28,526 nucleotides of DNA, taken from assembly GCA_051660685.1 (NCBI GenBank), contig JBOFQB010000065.1:1-28526 (forward strand). The letters are read 5' to 3'. Position 1 is the stretch's first letter, and every line of letters begins with the position of its first letter. The notes under the pieces were generated by a model. It had not been told where the DNA came from and did not search any database. It worked only from the letters and a program-made list of their open reading frames with translations. Source of the stretch: JAVBSX01 sp051660685. Lineage in GTDB: Bacteria > Planctomycetota > Planctomycetia > Pirellulales > Thermoguttaceae. The position numbers were made by a program, and so were the translations under genes. Below, one piece after another: positions 15,046-22,613 of the stretch.

Positions 15046-15846
15046 ATGCCCAAGATAATAGTCGATAAATCCAGTTGTGTCCCTTGCGGATTGTGCGTGT
15101 TGACCTGTCCTAACGGATTGTTCGTTCGTCCAACCGAAGATTCAACCCCCGAATTGCTCCTTGGAGCTGAAGAACTCTGCATCAAGTGTGCTCATTGTGT
15201 TGCGGCATGCCCGGTCGGAGCAATACAAATCGACGACATCACTCAGACCCAATGTCATTCCATTCCCCGAACCAGTTTGCCCCGGTTTGAACATGTTGCG
15301 ACATTGGTTCGGACAAGACGTTCGATTCGACACTTTCGGGAAAAATTGTTGACCCGGGCTGAAATTGAACAGTTACTTGACGTCGTTCGTTGGGCTCCTT
15401 CCGCCCGAAATCGTCTCCCCCTGAAATGGATTGTCGTTCACGGTCCTGACAAAGTGCATGAATTAGGCCAAGTCATGGTCGATTGGATGCAGGACAAAGA
15501 GCCGTTTCAACGTCAAGTTGCGGCATGGAATGAGGGCAAGGACCTGATTTTGCGCAGTGCTCCCGTCCTGATTGTTGCCTATTCTGACGAAAAGGATGAT
15601 TGGGGAGATGTCGACGGGGCGATTGCCGTTCAGTCGCTCGATTATTGTGCTGTTGCAAAACGGTATGCAACCTGTTGGGCCGGATATTTCATCAGAGCTG
15701 CTCAAAATGATCCCAAAACGCAGGATTGGTTGGGTCTCAAAAAAGGCGAGAAAGTCCGGGGTGCGTTAATGATTGGTTATCCAGGTGAAGAAACGTACAA
15801 CCGTATCCCACATCGAAAAGAGGCAACCACATCTTGGATCGAATAA
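15046..15846 (+). CDS. Ferredoxin-nitroreductase fusion protein
   Basis: A 266-residue cytoplasmic flavoprotein. The first 60 residues hold two 4Fe-4S cluster motifs (Cys11, 14, 17, 21 and Cys45, 48, 51, 55) in the ferredoxin CxxCxxCxxxCP pattern. The rest is a nitroreductase-family FMN domain with the phosphate-contacting RTRRSIRHF near residues 89-97, WAPSARNRLPLKW (116-128) and a late GYPGEETYNRIPHRK segment. The family passes electrons from the clusters to FMN for reduction of an organic substrate, which cannot be named here. A TTG in frame at 15004 would add 14 residues. I prefer the ATG at 15046 because family members start just before I-V-D-x-x-x-C. No good Shine-Dalgarno is seen. The promoter at 14936-14963 fits. 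The next gene is 125 bp downstream across a C-rich tract. Confidence 0.87.
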   Translation: MPKIIVDKSSCVPCGLCVLTCPNGLFVRPTEDSTPELLLGAEELCIKCAHCVAACPVGAIQIDDITQTQCHSIPRTSLPRFEHVATLVRTRRSIRHFREKLLTRAEIEQLLDVVRWAPSARNRLPLKWIVVHGPDKVHELGQVMVDWMQDKEPFQRQVAAWNEGKDLILRSAPVLIVAYSDEKDDWGDVDGAIAVQSLDYCAVAKRYATCWAGYFIRAAQNDPKTQDWLGLKKGEKVRGALMIGYPGEETYNRIPHRKEATTSWIE

Positions 15847-15847
15847 G

Positions 15848-15950
15848 TCCCCTTATTCTCCTTAACCTCTCTCCTGTCCTGCATCATCCTATTTTCCCAA
15901 ATCCCCTGTCCCCGATTCCCTATCTCCTATTCACTATCCCCTATTTTAAC
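15848..15950. repeat. C-rich intergenic tract E3
   Basis: Most of the 125 bp gap is pyrimidine-rich, with C-runs at 15896-98, 15903-06, 15910-13 and 15918-20 that form a quadruplex pattern on the minus strand (GGGAATCGGGGACAGGGG sense). It matches the C-rich right flank of elements E2 and E4, without a G-rich left flank, so it may be a half or decayed element. Confidence 0.5.
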
Positions 15951-15971
15951 CTTTTTCATTGAGGATTTACT

Positions 15972-16817
15972 ATGAACAGACGTTCCTTTTTGTTGAAAAG
16001 CACTCAGGTTGCCGCAATTGGTATGACCGTTTCTGCCGGACTTGGCAATCTCGCATTTGCCGAAGAAACATCAAAGAAGATTCCAATTGCCTTGCAACTC
16101 TATTCTGTCCGCAATGCAGCCCAAAAGGACCTCGCCGGGGTCCTCAAAGCAGTCGCCGAAATGGGATATGATGGTGTCGAATTCGCCGGTTATTATGGTC
16201 ACAAACCCGAAGAAATCCGTAAAATGCTCGACGCCAATAATTTACGTTGTGCCGGGACACATACAGGTTTGGACCAACTGCTTGGTCGTCGTTATGAGAA
16301 GACGGCCCAATTGCACAAAACATTGGGAACCAAATTCATCATCGTCCCGGGCGGTATTGACGCCGCGTTACATTCCGTCGGGGGAAATGACATGACCGCC
16401 AAGTTGTTCGACGAATTGGCTTATAAAGCGGCAAAGGACGATTTGGTGATAGGGTATCACGCACATGGAGGGGATTTCAAGAACATTGACGGGGAAACGG
16501 CTTGGGATCGGTTCTTCGGCGCGACAAAAGACAATGTTGTCATGCAAATGGACGTTGGAAACTGTCTTGGAGGGGGCGGAAATCCGTATGATGCCCTGAA
16601 AAAGTTCCCGAATCGTTCCAAGACGGTCCATTTGAAAGAACACAGCAACAATGGAGCGCCGGTTGGAGAAGGAGATGTCGATTGGGCGAAAGTCTTTGAA
16701 ATTTGCGAATCTGACGGGGGAACAGAATGGTACGTTGTCGAACATGAAGTTGGTGACGCAACCAAGCTGGACGGTGTTGAAGCCTGTATTAAGAATCTCC
16801 GCAAAATGGGCAAATAG
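15972..16817 (+). CDS. Tat-exported sugar phosphate isomerase/epimerase-like TIM barrel
   Basis: A 281-residue protein of the xylose isomerase-like TIM-barrel superfamily (hydroxypyruvate isomerase / sugar epimerase type). The N-terminus MNRRSFLLKS is a twin-arginine signal with a hydrophobic stretch and likely cleavage after LAFA (residue 30), so it is exported folded, probably with its metal bound. The barrel runs from IPIALQLYSVR (37-47) to the end. Candidate metal and catalytic residues are Glu70 (YDGVEFAG), His163/His165 (GYHAHG), Asp194 (QMDVGN), His220 (VHLKEH) and Glu257 (VVEHE). Export of such enzymes is common in planctomycetes and Bacteroidetes that degrade sugars, but the substrate is unknown. 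The start has GAGG about ten bases before the ATG. A cloverleaf-like inverted repeat follows 22 bp after the stop. Confidence 0.88.
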   Translation: MNRRSFLLKSTQVAAIGMTVSAGLGNLAFAEETSKKIPIALQLYSVRNAAQKDLAGVLKAVAEMGYDGVEFAGYYGHKPEEIRKMLDANNLRCAGTHTGLDQLLGRRYEKTAQLHKTLGTKFIIVPGGIDAALHSVGGNDMTAKLFDELAYKAAKDDLVIGYHAHGGDFKNIDGETAWDRFFGATKDNVVMQMDVGNCLGGGGNPYDALKKFPNRSKTVHLKEHSNNGAPVGEGDVDWAKVFEICESDGGTEWYVVEHEVGDATKLDGVEACIKNLRKMGK

Positions 16818-16838
16818 AAACCCCAAAACGTCCCCGTT

Positions 16839-16924
16839 GAACCGTCAAAAAGTAGGTCATGTTGCAAATTCAAACACCATGACCCCCAATCGTTATACCG
16901 ACTTCGGTATAACGTTGACGGTTC
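16839..16924. repeat. Nested inverted repeats forming a possible three-way junction
   Basis: The outer arms GAACCGTCAA (16839-16848) and TTGACGGTTC (16915-16924) pair perfectly. Inside are hairpin 1 (GGTCATG 16855-16861 with CATGACC 16878-16884) and hairpin 2 (CGTTATACCG 16891-16900, loop ACTT, CGGTATAACG 16905-16914). Hairpin 2 abuts the outer arm. No T-run follows on either side. It lies between two convergent genes and may act as a bidirectional transcript end, an RNA element or a mobile repeat. Confidence 0.7.
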
Positions 16925-16969
16925 CTACAACAAAGAAAAGTAGAAAAAGGAAAAGCAAAACAAGGACAA

Positions 16970-18202
16970 TCAGAATATGAAGTCAATGGACTCAAGACGT
17001 TCAACTAACATATTCATGAGGATGTCTTCTGCCGTTTCCGCTTCTCCGAGATAGGTCACAGAAAATCGCAAATAGGGTCCCGCCTCATCCCAAGGAACCG
17101 TACAAACGGAATGTTCCCTGATCAGGTACTGACTTGCTTCTTCGGCATTTGCAAAGGTTGGACCTCCCTCAACCCCTTTTGGGGCTTTGACGTAAAGAAA
17201 ATACGTTCCGCCCGGCATTGAACAGGTAAAACCTAAGGAGGTCAACGTCTCGACCAACTTCTGCAACCGTCTGAAATACTTTGTCCGTGTTTTTTCCAGT
17301 ATCCGTTCCTCATCAAGAGCAACAATCGCCGCTTTCTGAATCGCCAAAAACTGTCCGCTGTCCGAATTGTCCTTAACATCAGCAAATGCCCGGACAATGA
17401 GCGGATTGCCGCAAACCCAACCGATTCTCCAACCGATCATGTTCCAACCTTTGGACATGGAATGAACTTCGACGCCGACCTCTTTTGCGCCGGGAACCTC
17501 CAAAAAGCTGAGCGGTTTGCCCCGGAACTGAAACGGCAGATGTGCGGCATCCTGAATGACAACCAGTTGGTGTTTTTGGGCGAATTCAATCACTTTCTGA
17601 TAAAATTCAACGGTTGCAACCTGACCGGTTGGACTATTGGGGTAATTCAGAACCAACAATTTGGCCCGGGATTTGATGTCCTCGGAAATTCCGTCCAGAT
17701 CAGGGTAAAAATGATTTTCCGCTAAAAGGGGAAGAGGGTGAACGGTTCCTCCACAATACTTAGTATGCGTTCCTGCAACGGGATAACCCGGGACTGTCAT
17801 AAGCGTAATATCACCCGGGTTAATAAAAACAGAAGGGAGCATTGCAAGGGCCGTTTTCGAGCCAATACAGTGATTGATCTCGGTTGCCGGGTCCAAATTC
17901 ACGCCAAATCGTTTTTGTATGAACCGACAGACAGCCTCTTTGAACTCCAGACAACCATTATCGGCATATCCCCGGTTCTCCAGTTTGTCCGCTTCATGAG
18001 TAAGGGCAATTCGCACATCATCATCCGCTAAGGAATCATTCTCGCCAATCCCAAAATCCAAAAGTGGTCGATCTGGAAAATCAGCAATCGCTTGACGCTT
18101 TGCCCGTTTGATTTTCTCAAATTTGTAAATCTCCGTTCCTTTTCCGTAATTGACTCCGCCAATTCGTTCGGCAAACAACGACTGAAAGTAAGGGTCACTC
18201 AT
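16970..18202 (-). CDS. dapL: LL-diaminopimelate aminotransferase (DapL type)
   Basis: A 410-residue fold-type I PLP enzyme. DapL converts tetrahydrodipicolinate and glutamate directly to LL-diaminopimelate for lysine and peptidoglycan. Family-like blocks run throughout: RIGGVNYGKGTEIYKFEKIK at the N-terminus, NRGYADNG, INHCIGSKTALAMLP, TVPGYPVAGTHTKYCGG, NYPNSPTG, and the PLP lysine in SMSKGWNMIGWRIG (Lys251 from this start). Then come FADVKDNSDSGQF, and TVPWDEAGPYLRFSVTY with the carboxylate-binding Arg. Two departures from what I remember of the family are VIQDAAH where a Tyr normally follows Ala (DAAY), and SKGW where SKAF is usual. Closely related aminotransferases with other substrates are therefore possible. 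The start is the ATG at 18202, six bases after AGGAG (18209-18213 on the plus strand). TTG and ATG codons just upstream lie too close to it. Confidence 0.85.
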   Translation of the reverse strand: MSDPYFQSLFAERIGGVNYGKGTEIYKFEKIKRAKRQAIADFPDRPLLDFGIGENDSLADDDVRIALTHEADKLENRGYADNGCLEFKEAVCRFIQKRFGVNLDPATEINHCIGSKTALAMLPSVFINPGDITLMTVPGYPVAGTHTKYCGGTVHPLPLLAENHFYPDLDGISEDIKSRAKLLVLNYPNSPTGQVATVEFYQKVIEFAQKHQLVVIQDAAHLPFQFRGKPLSFLEVPGAKEVGVEVHSMSKGWNMIGWRIGWVCGNPLIVRAFADVKDNSDSGQFLAIQKAAIVALDEERILEKTRTKYFRRLQKLVETLTSLGFTCSMPGGTYFLYVKAPKGVEGGPTFANAEEASQYLIREHSVCTVPWDEAGPYLRFSVTYLGEAETAEDILMNMLVERLESIDFIF

Positions 18203-18315
18203 CATCAACTCCTGAAAAGTTTGTTACATCGTTCATTCATTACAACGCAAAACGTCAGCAAAGTGAGCAAAATCACCTTGCTGACGCTCTGAATTGCGGC
18301 AATTCTTCGGAAATT

Positions 18316-18873
18316 CTACGGCGCAGTCGGACCAACTCGATGATAATGGTCCATGTCAATGTAGAGAACTTCCTGAGCATCTTCGTCAACCAGTGTTTGC
18401 GGGATCGGCCAACCACAATTGACGGTTTCAACGAAATAAACCGTACATTTGTAATGAGCATGATGCAATTGGGCCGGACCAATCAGCGGAACAATGGACG
18501 GAGGATCAATATAATCGGCAAGGAGTTCTTTGACAATACGGACATTGGTTCGATGTGTCGTTTCGAGGAACGGAATCGAACCTGAAACCGGACGAACCTT
18601 GTTCAAAGCTCGCATAACCTGATCGTCCGAAGGAGGGTCAAGGGCGATTGCATGATTCTCGGAAACCGGTCCCATAATTGCGACCTTGTTGTACCGAAGA
18701 TTTTCCCAATACTCATCTTCATAACCTTGTTGGAAATAAGGAGCAACGGGGACTGGAATGGATGCAACACCGAGTGATCCGGCTGGAGCAACGACTCCAA
18801 CACAACCACTTGCGAGCAGACTGGTCAATAAAAGCAATGAAAACAACGTTGCCAATTTCAACTTGAGGGTCAT
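18316..18873 (-). CDS. Small lipoprotein of unknown function
   Basis: A 185-residue exported lipoprotein: a basic start, a hydrophobic core (residues 7-20), and lipobox LASGC with Cys24. The mature part has GYEDEYWENLRYNKVAIMGPV and later a His-rich segment (LHHAHYKCTVYF, near 139-150), ending VLYIDMDHYHRVGP. Two cysteines in the mature domain could form a disulfide. The ATG has AAGGG upstream at an acceptable distance. It lies 113 bp from the dapL start on the same strand and may be transcribed with it. Similar lipoproteins probably occur in planctomycetes; no function is known to me. Confidence 0.7.
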   Translation of the reverse strand: MTLKLKLATLFSLLLLTSLLASGCVGVVAPAGSLGVASIPVPVAPYFQQGYEDEYWENLRYNKVAIMGPVSENHAIALDPPSDDQVMRALNKVRPVSGSIPFLETTHRTNVRIVKELLADYIDPPSIVPLIGPAQLHHAHYKCTVYFVETVNCGWPIPQTLVDEDAQEVLYIDMDHYHRVGPTAP

Positions 18874-19024
18874 CTTTTTTCCCTTTGTTTCCCAAAATCT
18901 GGATGATTCAACATATTCTCAAAAAAACAGGTCCCCGAATCGTTTCGTCGTCTGTTCCCAAACACCGTTGTCTGTCAGAACAGTCAATGATTCAAGGATT
19001 GCCGAATAAGTTGATAATAAACAT

Positions 19025-19155
19025 TTCAACAAAATGTCGAGCGGTCAAAAATATGGAGTCAATGTACATGCAACATACGCGAAACCCGCTTGACGGAACC
19101 GCAATTCGTTAATCAGTTTATCGGTGTTAAACTGTATCGAACTTGCGGTTTTTTT
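19025..19155 (+). ncRNA. Candidate small RNA ending at an intrinsic terminator
   Basis: A predicted transcript of about 130 bases would run from just after the GATAAT box (19013-19018) to the T-run at 19149-19155. It contains a small hairpin ACATTT-caaca-AAATGT near its 5' end and a long terminal hairpin. No open frame with a ribosome-binding site is present. Promoter strength is uncertain, so the 5' end is an inference. Confidence 0.3.
19097..19155 (+). terminator. Strong intrinsic terminator with no gene upstream
   Basis: AACCGCAATTCG (19097-19108) pairs with CGAA-c-TTGCGGTT (19138-19150, one bulged C). An inner stem CAGTTTA-tcggtgt-TAAACTG (19114-19134) stacks above it, and seven T (19149-19155) follow directly. 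On the plus strand this is a textbook terminator. Both flanking genes are on the minus strand, where no T-run follows the stem. Confidence 0.65.
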
Positions 19156-19245
19156 CTGTTGAATCAAATAATCGGAAAAAAAGTTTTATAAGGACACAAG
19201 ATAGACCGACAAGGAAAAATAGTGAAAGTAGGCAAAGAAAGTTGT

Positions 19246-20337
19246 TTACGCAACCCGAAATCGTTGCTGATCGGTCTCAAAAGGGGTTACAACCTGTTGA
19301 GCCGGGTTTTGAACGGATTGGACGAACCCGAGTTTTTCTTGGACGATGTAGAGGGGCCGACCTTTGACTTCGCGGAAAATGCGTCCGATGTATTCGCCGA
19401 TTACACCAAGTGAGATCAGTTGAACTCCGCCCAAAAACAGAATTGTCACAATCAGTGACGCCCAACCGGGAGTTGGTGATCCGCCAAGAAAGAGGTACTG
19501 AAAAAAAGCCCAACCGATGTAGGGAACGATGCTAAATGCGGTTACAAAGCCGAGATACATGATCCAACGAAGAGGTCGGACGGAAAATCCGGTAATACCG
19601 TCGATTGCAAGAGCAATCAATTTTCCGGTCGAGAACGAGGGAACCCCCGCATATCGGGGCGCACTTTCAAACGGAAGAACGATTTGCCGGAATCCCAACC
19701 AACTAATCATTGCGCGGAGAAACCGCATTTTTTCGGGCATTTGAATCAGAGCGTCAACAACGCGACGATCCAAGAGCCGAAAGTCGGACGAATTGGGGAT
19801 GATTTGAACGTCACTCAAGGAGTTCATCACCCAATAAAACAGTGAGGAGGTTGTCCGTTTTCTCCAACCGATTTCTTTTCCATAAGTCCTTACGGTGTTA
19901 ATAACGGCATAACCTGATTTCCAAAGCCGGACCATTTCGGGAATCATTTCAGGGGGTTGTTGTAAGTCGGCGTCCATAATGATCACCGCTTCTCCTGAAG
20001 AATGTTCCAATCCGGCTGAAATGGCAATTTGATTGCCAAAATTGCGGGCAAATTGAACAACTTTGACCCGTTGATCTCTTTCGTGCAGCGATTGCAAGAC
20101 CGCTCCCGTTTGGTCTTTACTCCCGTCGTTGACGAACACCATCTCCCAAGTACAACCCATTTCATTCAGTTGGGCTGAAACCGCTTCATAAAAGGCGGTC
20201 AATGACAGTTCCTCATTGAAGGAAGGAACAACGATTGATATTTCGATTTCGCCCGGACAAATCCGTTGTGAATCCGCAATCGGCAAACAGTCTTTCAGGA
20301 CATCATCCATGATGTTTTGGGGGTTAGACGAGAACAA
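19246..20337 (-). CDS. GtrB/DPM1-like membrane glycosyltransferase
   Basis: A 363-residue family 2 glycosyltransferase that, in this subfamily, transfers a sugar from a nucleotide donor to polyprenyl phosphate at the inner membrane. Seen: ISIVVPSFNEE (residues 33-43), VFVNDGSKDQT (67-77), the metal-binding MDADLQQPP (121-129) and QFARNFGNQIAISAGLEHSSG before it. The sequence SSDFRLLDRRVVDAL (183-197) and RYAGVPSFSTGKL belong to the GtrB/YkcC type. Two transmembrane helices (about 257-280 and 292-315) are followed by the GEYIGRIFREVKGRPLY amphipathic region. The product would supply lipid-linked sugar for envelope glycan. The frame opens with a TTG at 20337, and an ATG at 20310 is an alternative; neither has a clear Shine-Dalgarno. 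It is divergent from the isomerase-like gene. Confidence 0.88.
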   Translation of the reverse strand: MFSSNPQNIMDDVLKDCLPIADSQRICPGEIEISIVVPSFNEELSLTAFYEAVSAQLNEMGCTWEMVFVNDGSKDQTGAVLQSLHERDQRVKVVQFARNFGNQIAISAGLEHSSGEAVIIMDADLQQPPEMIPEMVRLWKSGYAVINTVRTYGKEIGWRKRTTSSLFYWVMNSLSDVQIIPNSSDFRLLDRRVVDALIQMPEKMRFLRAMISWLGFRQIVLPFESAPRYAGVPSFSTGKLIALAIDGITGFSVRPLRWIMYLGFVTAFSIVPYIGWAFFQYLFLGGSPTPGWASLIVTILFLGGVQLISLGVIGEYIGRIFREVKGRPLYIVQEKLGFVQSVQNPAQQVVTPFETDQQRFRVA

Positions 20338-20467
20338 ATGGTCCGACGCAACAAGACGTCAAGGGGCAAGAATACCTTTTTTGGAGTATTGGTTCAAGAC
20401 GAAAACCGAAAAGAAGAAAAATAAGGGAGAAACAAGACAATTGCGAATGTTCTCTCATTCCATTCTG

Positions 20468-20496
20468 TTGACAGTTGCCTAGACAATCGATAAGAT
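20468..20496 (+). promoter_or_regulatory. Sigma-70-type promoter for the isomerase-like gene
   Basis: A perfect -35 TTGACA (20468-20473), a 17 bp spacer and -10 TAAGAT (20491-20496) lie about 100 bp before the ATG at 20600, in the 262 bp divergent region. Confidence 0.55.
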
Positions 20497-20599
20497 AGCG
20501 CGGAGATAATGAAGATAACAGTGAATCCTCTGTCCTATCACACGTCCTTTTTTCTTTTTTCAACGGTTTTTTCTTATTCATTCAGTAAAGGAATTCAAA

Positions 20600-22228
20600 A
20601 TGGCGAAGCAAGCGAAAAAACAGGTCTATTTAGCAGCAAGTGGGGATTTGCGTTTGCGTGCAAATCAGGATTGCTGGAGTACGCAAAAAACAATGGAAGA
20701 TGCGCTCGGAAAAGCAATCGCCGACCTCGGTTACACTGTTGTTCGAGCTCACACCTACAATGAAAAAGAGAAACACGGTTTCATCTCCTCTCAAAAACAG
20801 GGATTGGAAGTCTTTTCCCAATTGAACCCCGATCAGCCCATTATCATTGCCGAGTCGGTTTGGCAGTATTCTAATCATGTCATGCCGGGTCTGCTTGGAC
20901 ATCGTGGTCCCATTTTGACGGTCGCCAATTGGTCTGGTACTTGGCCGGGTCTGGTCGGTTTGCTCAACTTGAATGCCTGTTTGACTAAAGCGAACAAAGA
21001 ATTTTCGACACTTTGGAGTACCGACTTCCAAGATGCTTGGTTTCTAAAAAATCTGGCGAAATGGTTTGAAACAGGCAAAATAAAACATTCGGCATCTCAT
21101 CTGACACCGTTTTCGAAAGTCTCTTTGCCCGAAAAAGAGAAGAAACTCGGGAATAAATTGGCGAAAGAATTTTGTGCGAAACGTTCCATTATGGGGATTT
21201 TTGACGAAGGTTGTATGGGAATGTACAACGCGATTATCCCGGATGAACTTCTTTTCCCGATTGGTGTTTTTAAGGAACGTCTCAGTCAGTCCGCCTTGTA
21301 CTACGCAACGACACAGGTTTCTGACAAAGAAGCCGAATCAGTTTTTCGTTGGTTGAAAGAACGGGGGTTACGTTTTCATTTTGGGACAAATGGGGCAACA
21401 GAACTGACGGAATCGCAAGTGATTTGGCAATGCAAGATGTACATTGCAACCGCGAGATTAGCCGATCTGTTTGGTTGTGATTGTGTTGGTATTCAATATC
21501 AACAAGGTTTGAAAGACCTTCTTCCGGCGAGTGATTTGGCAGAAGGGATGCTAAATAATGCGGATCGACCGCCTGTTAAGAGTGAGGACGGAAAACGGGT
21601 TCTTTTTGAGGGGGAACCGATTATTCACTTTAATGAAGTCGATGAATGTGCGGGATTGGACGCATTGATTACGAATCGGGTTGCAAATGCAATGAAGCAG
21701 CCGGTTGAAACAACTTTACACGATGTTCGTTGGGGTGATTGGGATGAATCGGGAACGACCAAAGATTTCGTTTGGGTTTATCAAATCAGCGGAGCTGCAC
21801 CTCCTGCCCATTTTGTAGGAGGTTGGAGCGGTTCTGAAAGTATGCGGCAATCGACGACGTATTTCCGACTCGGGGGGGGGACGCTTTGTGGAGTTGGAAG
21901 ACCTGGGCCGATTGTCTGGTCGCGTATTTTCGTTGAAAAAGGAAAACTCGGAATTGATCTTGGTCGCGCCAAAGTCATTGAACTGCCCAAAACCGAAGTC
22001 GAACGTCGCGCAAAAACCTGCACCTTAGGTTGGCCCGTTGTCAATGTCGTTCTCGACGGTGTAACCCGGGACCAGTTCATGTCCCGACATCGTTCCAACC
22101 ATATCCAGATTGTTTATGCAAACGACGAAGCATCTGCCGACAAAATGTTGGCTTGTAAAGCCGCAATGTGCGAGCAATTGGGAATGAACGTCTCCATTTG
22201 TGGAACTGTCCCGAAAATGATGAAATAG
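20600..22228 (+). CDS. L-fucose/L-arabinose isomerase family protein
   Basis: A 542-residue protein resembling the L-fucose isomerase superfamily, cytoplasmic enzymes that interconvert aldoses and ketoses with a divalent metal. Seen: an N-terminal Rossmann-like part (IIIAESVWQYSNHVMPGLLG, LTVANWSGTWPGLVG), FDEGCMGMYN with Glu203, an acidic patch at FNEVDECAG (344-352, Asp348), and a C-terminal SRHRSNHIQ with His501. These are candidates for the metal- and substrate-binding residues of the family. The exact sugar cannot be read. A G9 homopolymer (21872-21880) encodes three glycines near residue 425. The start is supported by AAAGGA before the ATG and by the promoter at 20468-20496. The stop TAG is followed at once by a G-rich element. 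No kinase or aldolase lies nearby, so a full catabolic operon is not present. Confidence 0.8.
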   Translation: MAKQAKKQVYLAASGDLRLRANQDCWSTQKTMEDALGKAIADLGYTVVRAHTYNEKEKHGFISSQKQGLEVFSQLNPDQPIIIAESVWQYSNHVMPGLLGHRGPILTVANWSGTWPGLVGLLNLNACLTKANKEFSTLWSTDFQDAWFLKNLAKWFETGKIKHSASHLTPFSKVSLPEKEKKLGNKLAKEFCAKRSIMGIFDEGCMGMYNAIIPDELLFPIGVFKERLSQSALYYATTQVSDKEAESVFRWLKERGLRFHFGTNGATELTESQVIWQCKMYIATARLADLFGCDCVGIQYQQGLKDLLPASDLAEGMLNNADRPPVKSEDGKRVLFEGEPIIHFNEVDECAGLDALITNRVANAMKQPVETTLHDVRWGDWDESGTTKDFVWVYQISGAAPPAHFVGGWSGSESMRQSTTYFRLGGGTLCGVGRPGPIVWSRIFVEKGKLGIDLGRAKVIELPKTEVERRAKTCTLGWPVVNVVLDGVTRDQFMSRHRSNHIQIVYANDEASADKMLACKAAMCEQLGMNVSICGTVPKMMK

Positions 22229-22480
22229 GGATTATAGGGGATTGGGAATAGGGGATAGGGATGAGGTGAAAGAATGGAGAATGGAGAATTAAGGCAAATG
22301 AACATTTGTCCGAAAAAGAAGATGAAACCAGTGAACTTGCGTGACGCCGTTATCTTCCTGATTGCCCCTTCGTTCCTTCTACCTCCTATCTCCTACCTTC
22401 TCCAAAAAACGCGACACCCTTATGTTCCCGTCTCTCTCTTCTTTCCTCCTGTTCCCTAACCCCTATTCCCTGTCCCCGAT
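22226..22480. repeat. 3'-end G-rich/C-rich element E4
   Basis: It begins with the TAG stop of the isomerase-like gene. G-runs at 22228-30, 22237-40, 22244-46, 22251-54 and 22258-60 fit a quadruplex pattern. A middle of about 100 bp differs from the E1/E2 core. A long pyrimidine-rich flank follows, with C-runs at 22454-56, 22460-63, 22468-70 and 22474-77. G-rich and C-rich flanks could pair. Confidence 0.55.
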
Positions 22481-22613
22481 TCATTTTATTCGGAAAAGTT
22501 GACCTAATCGTTAAAGTTTGCCAATTGTAAAGTCGATGTTTAAGACTAAGCGGGGTTCTGCATGAAAACCGCTGGAAAAACTTGACTATTTTGCGCAAAC
22601 ATCCTTGATTAAC
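22229..22613. other. Intergenic region before the beta-barrel gene
   Basis: These 385 bp are mostly element E4 (to about 22480). The last 130 bp are AT-rich and include an imperfect hairpin (AGCGG...CCGCT, near 22549-22574) and the palindrome TTTGCGCAAA (22590-22599), 14 bases before the start. No clear promoter was picked; TTGACC at 22499 and TTGACT at 22582 lack good partners. Confidence 0.5.

Larger units (their letters stand above)
18874..19245. other. Gene-free interval with an orphan terminator and possible small RNA
   Basis: These 372 bp lie upstream of the lipoprotein gene and downstream of the glycosyltransferase gene, both on the minus strand. No coding frame is convincing. The right half holds a strong plus-strand terminator (19097-19155) preceded by a possible promoter (TTCAAG 18991-18996 / GATAAT 19013-19018, 16 bp spacer). 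Confidence 0.5.

Noticed and set aside
16839..16924. tRNA gene suggested by the cloverleaf-like folding
   Set aside because: There is no acceptor stem/T-loop (GGTTCGANNC) pattern, no anticodon arm of proper size and only two internal hairpins.
22274..22459. A 61-codon frame beginning MENGELRQMN
   Set aside because: It is contained in repeat element E4; its second half simply translates the pyrimidine-rich flank.
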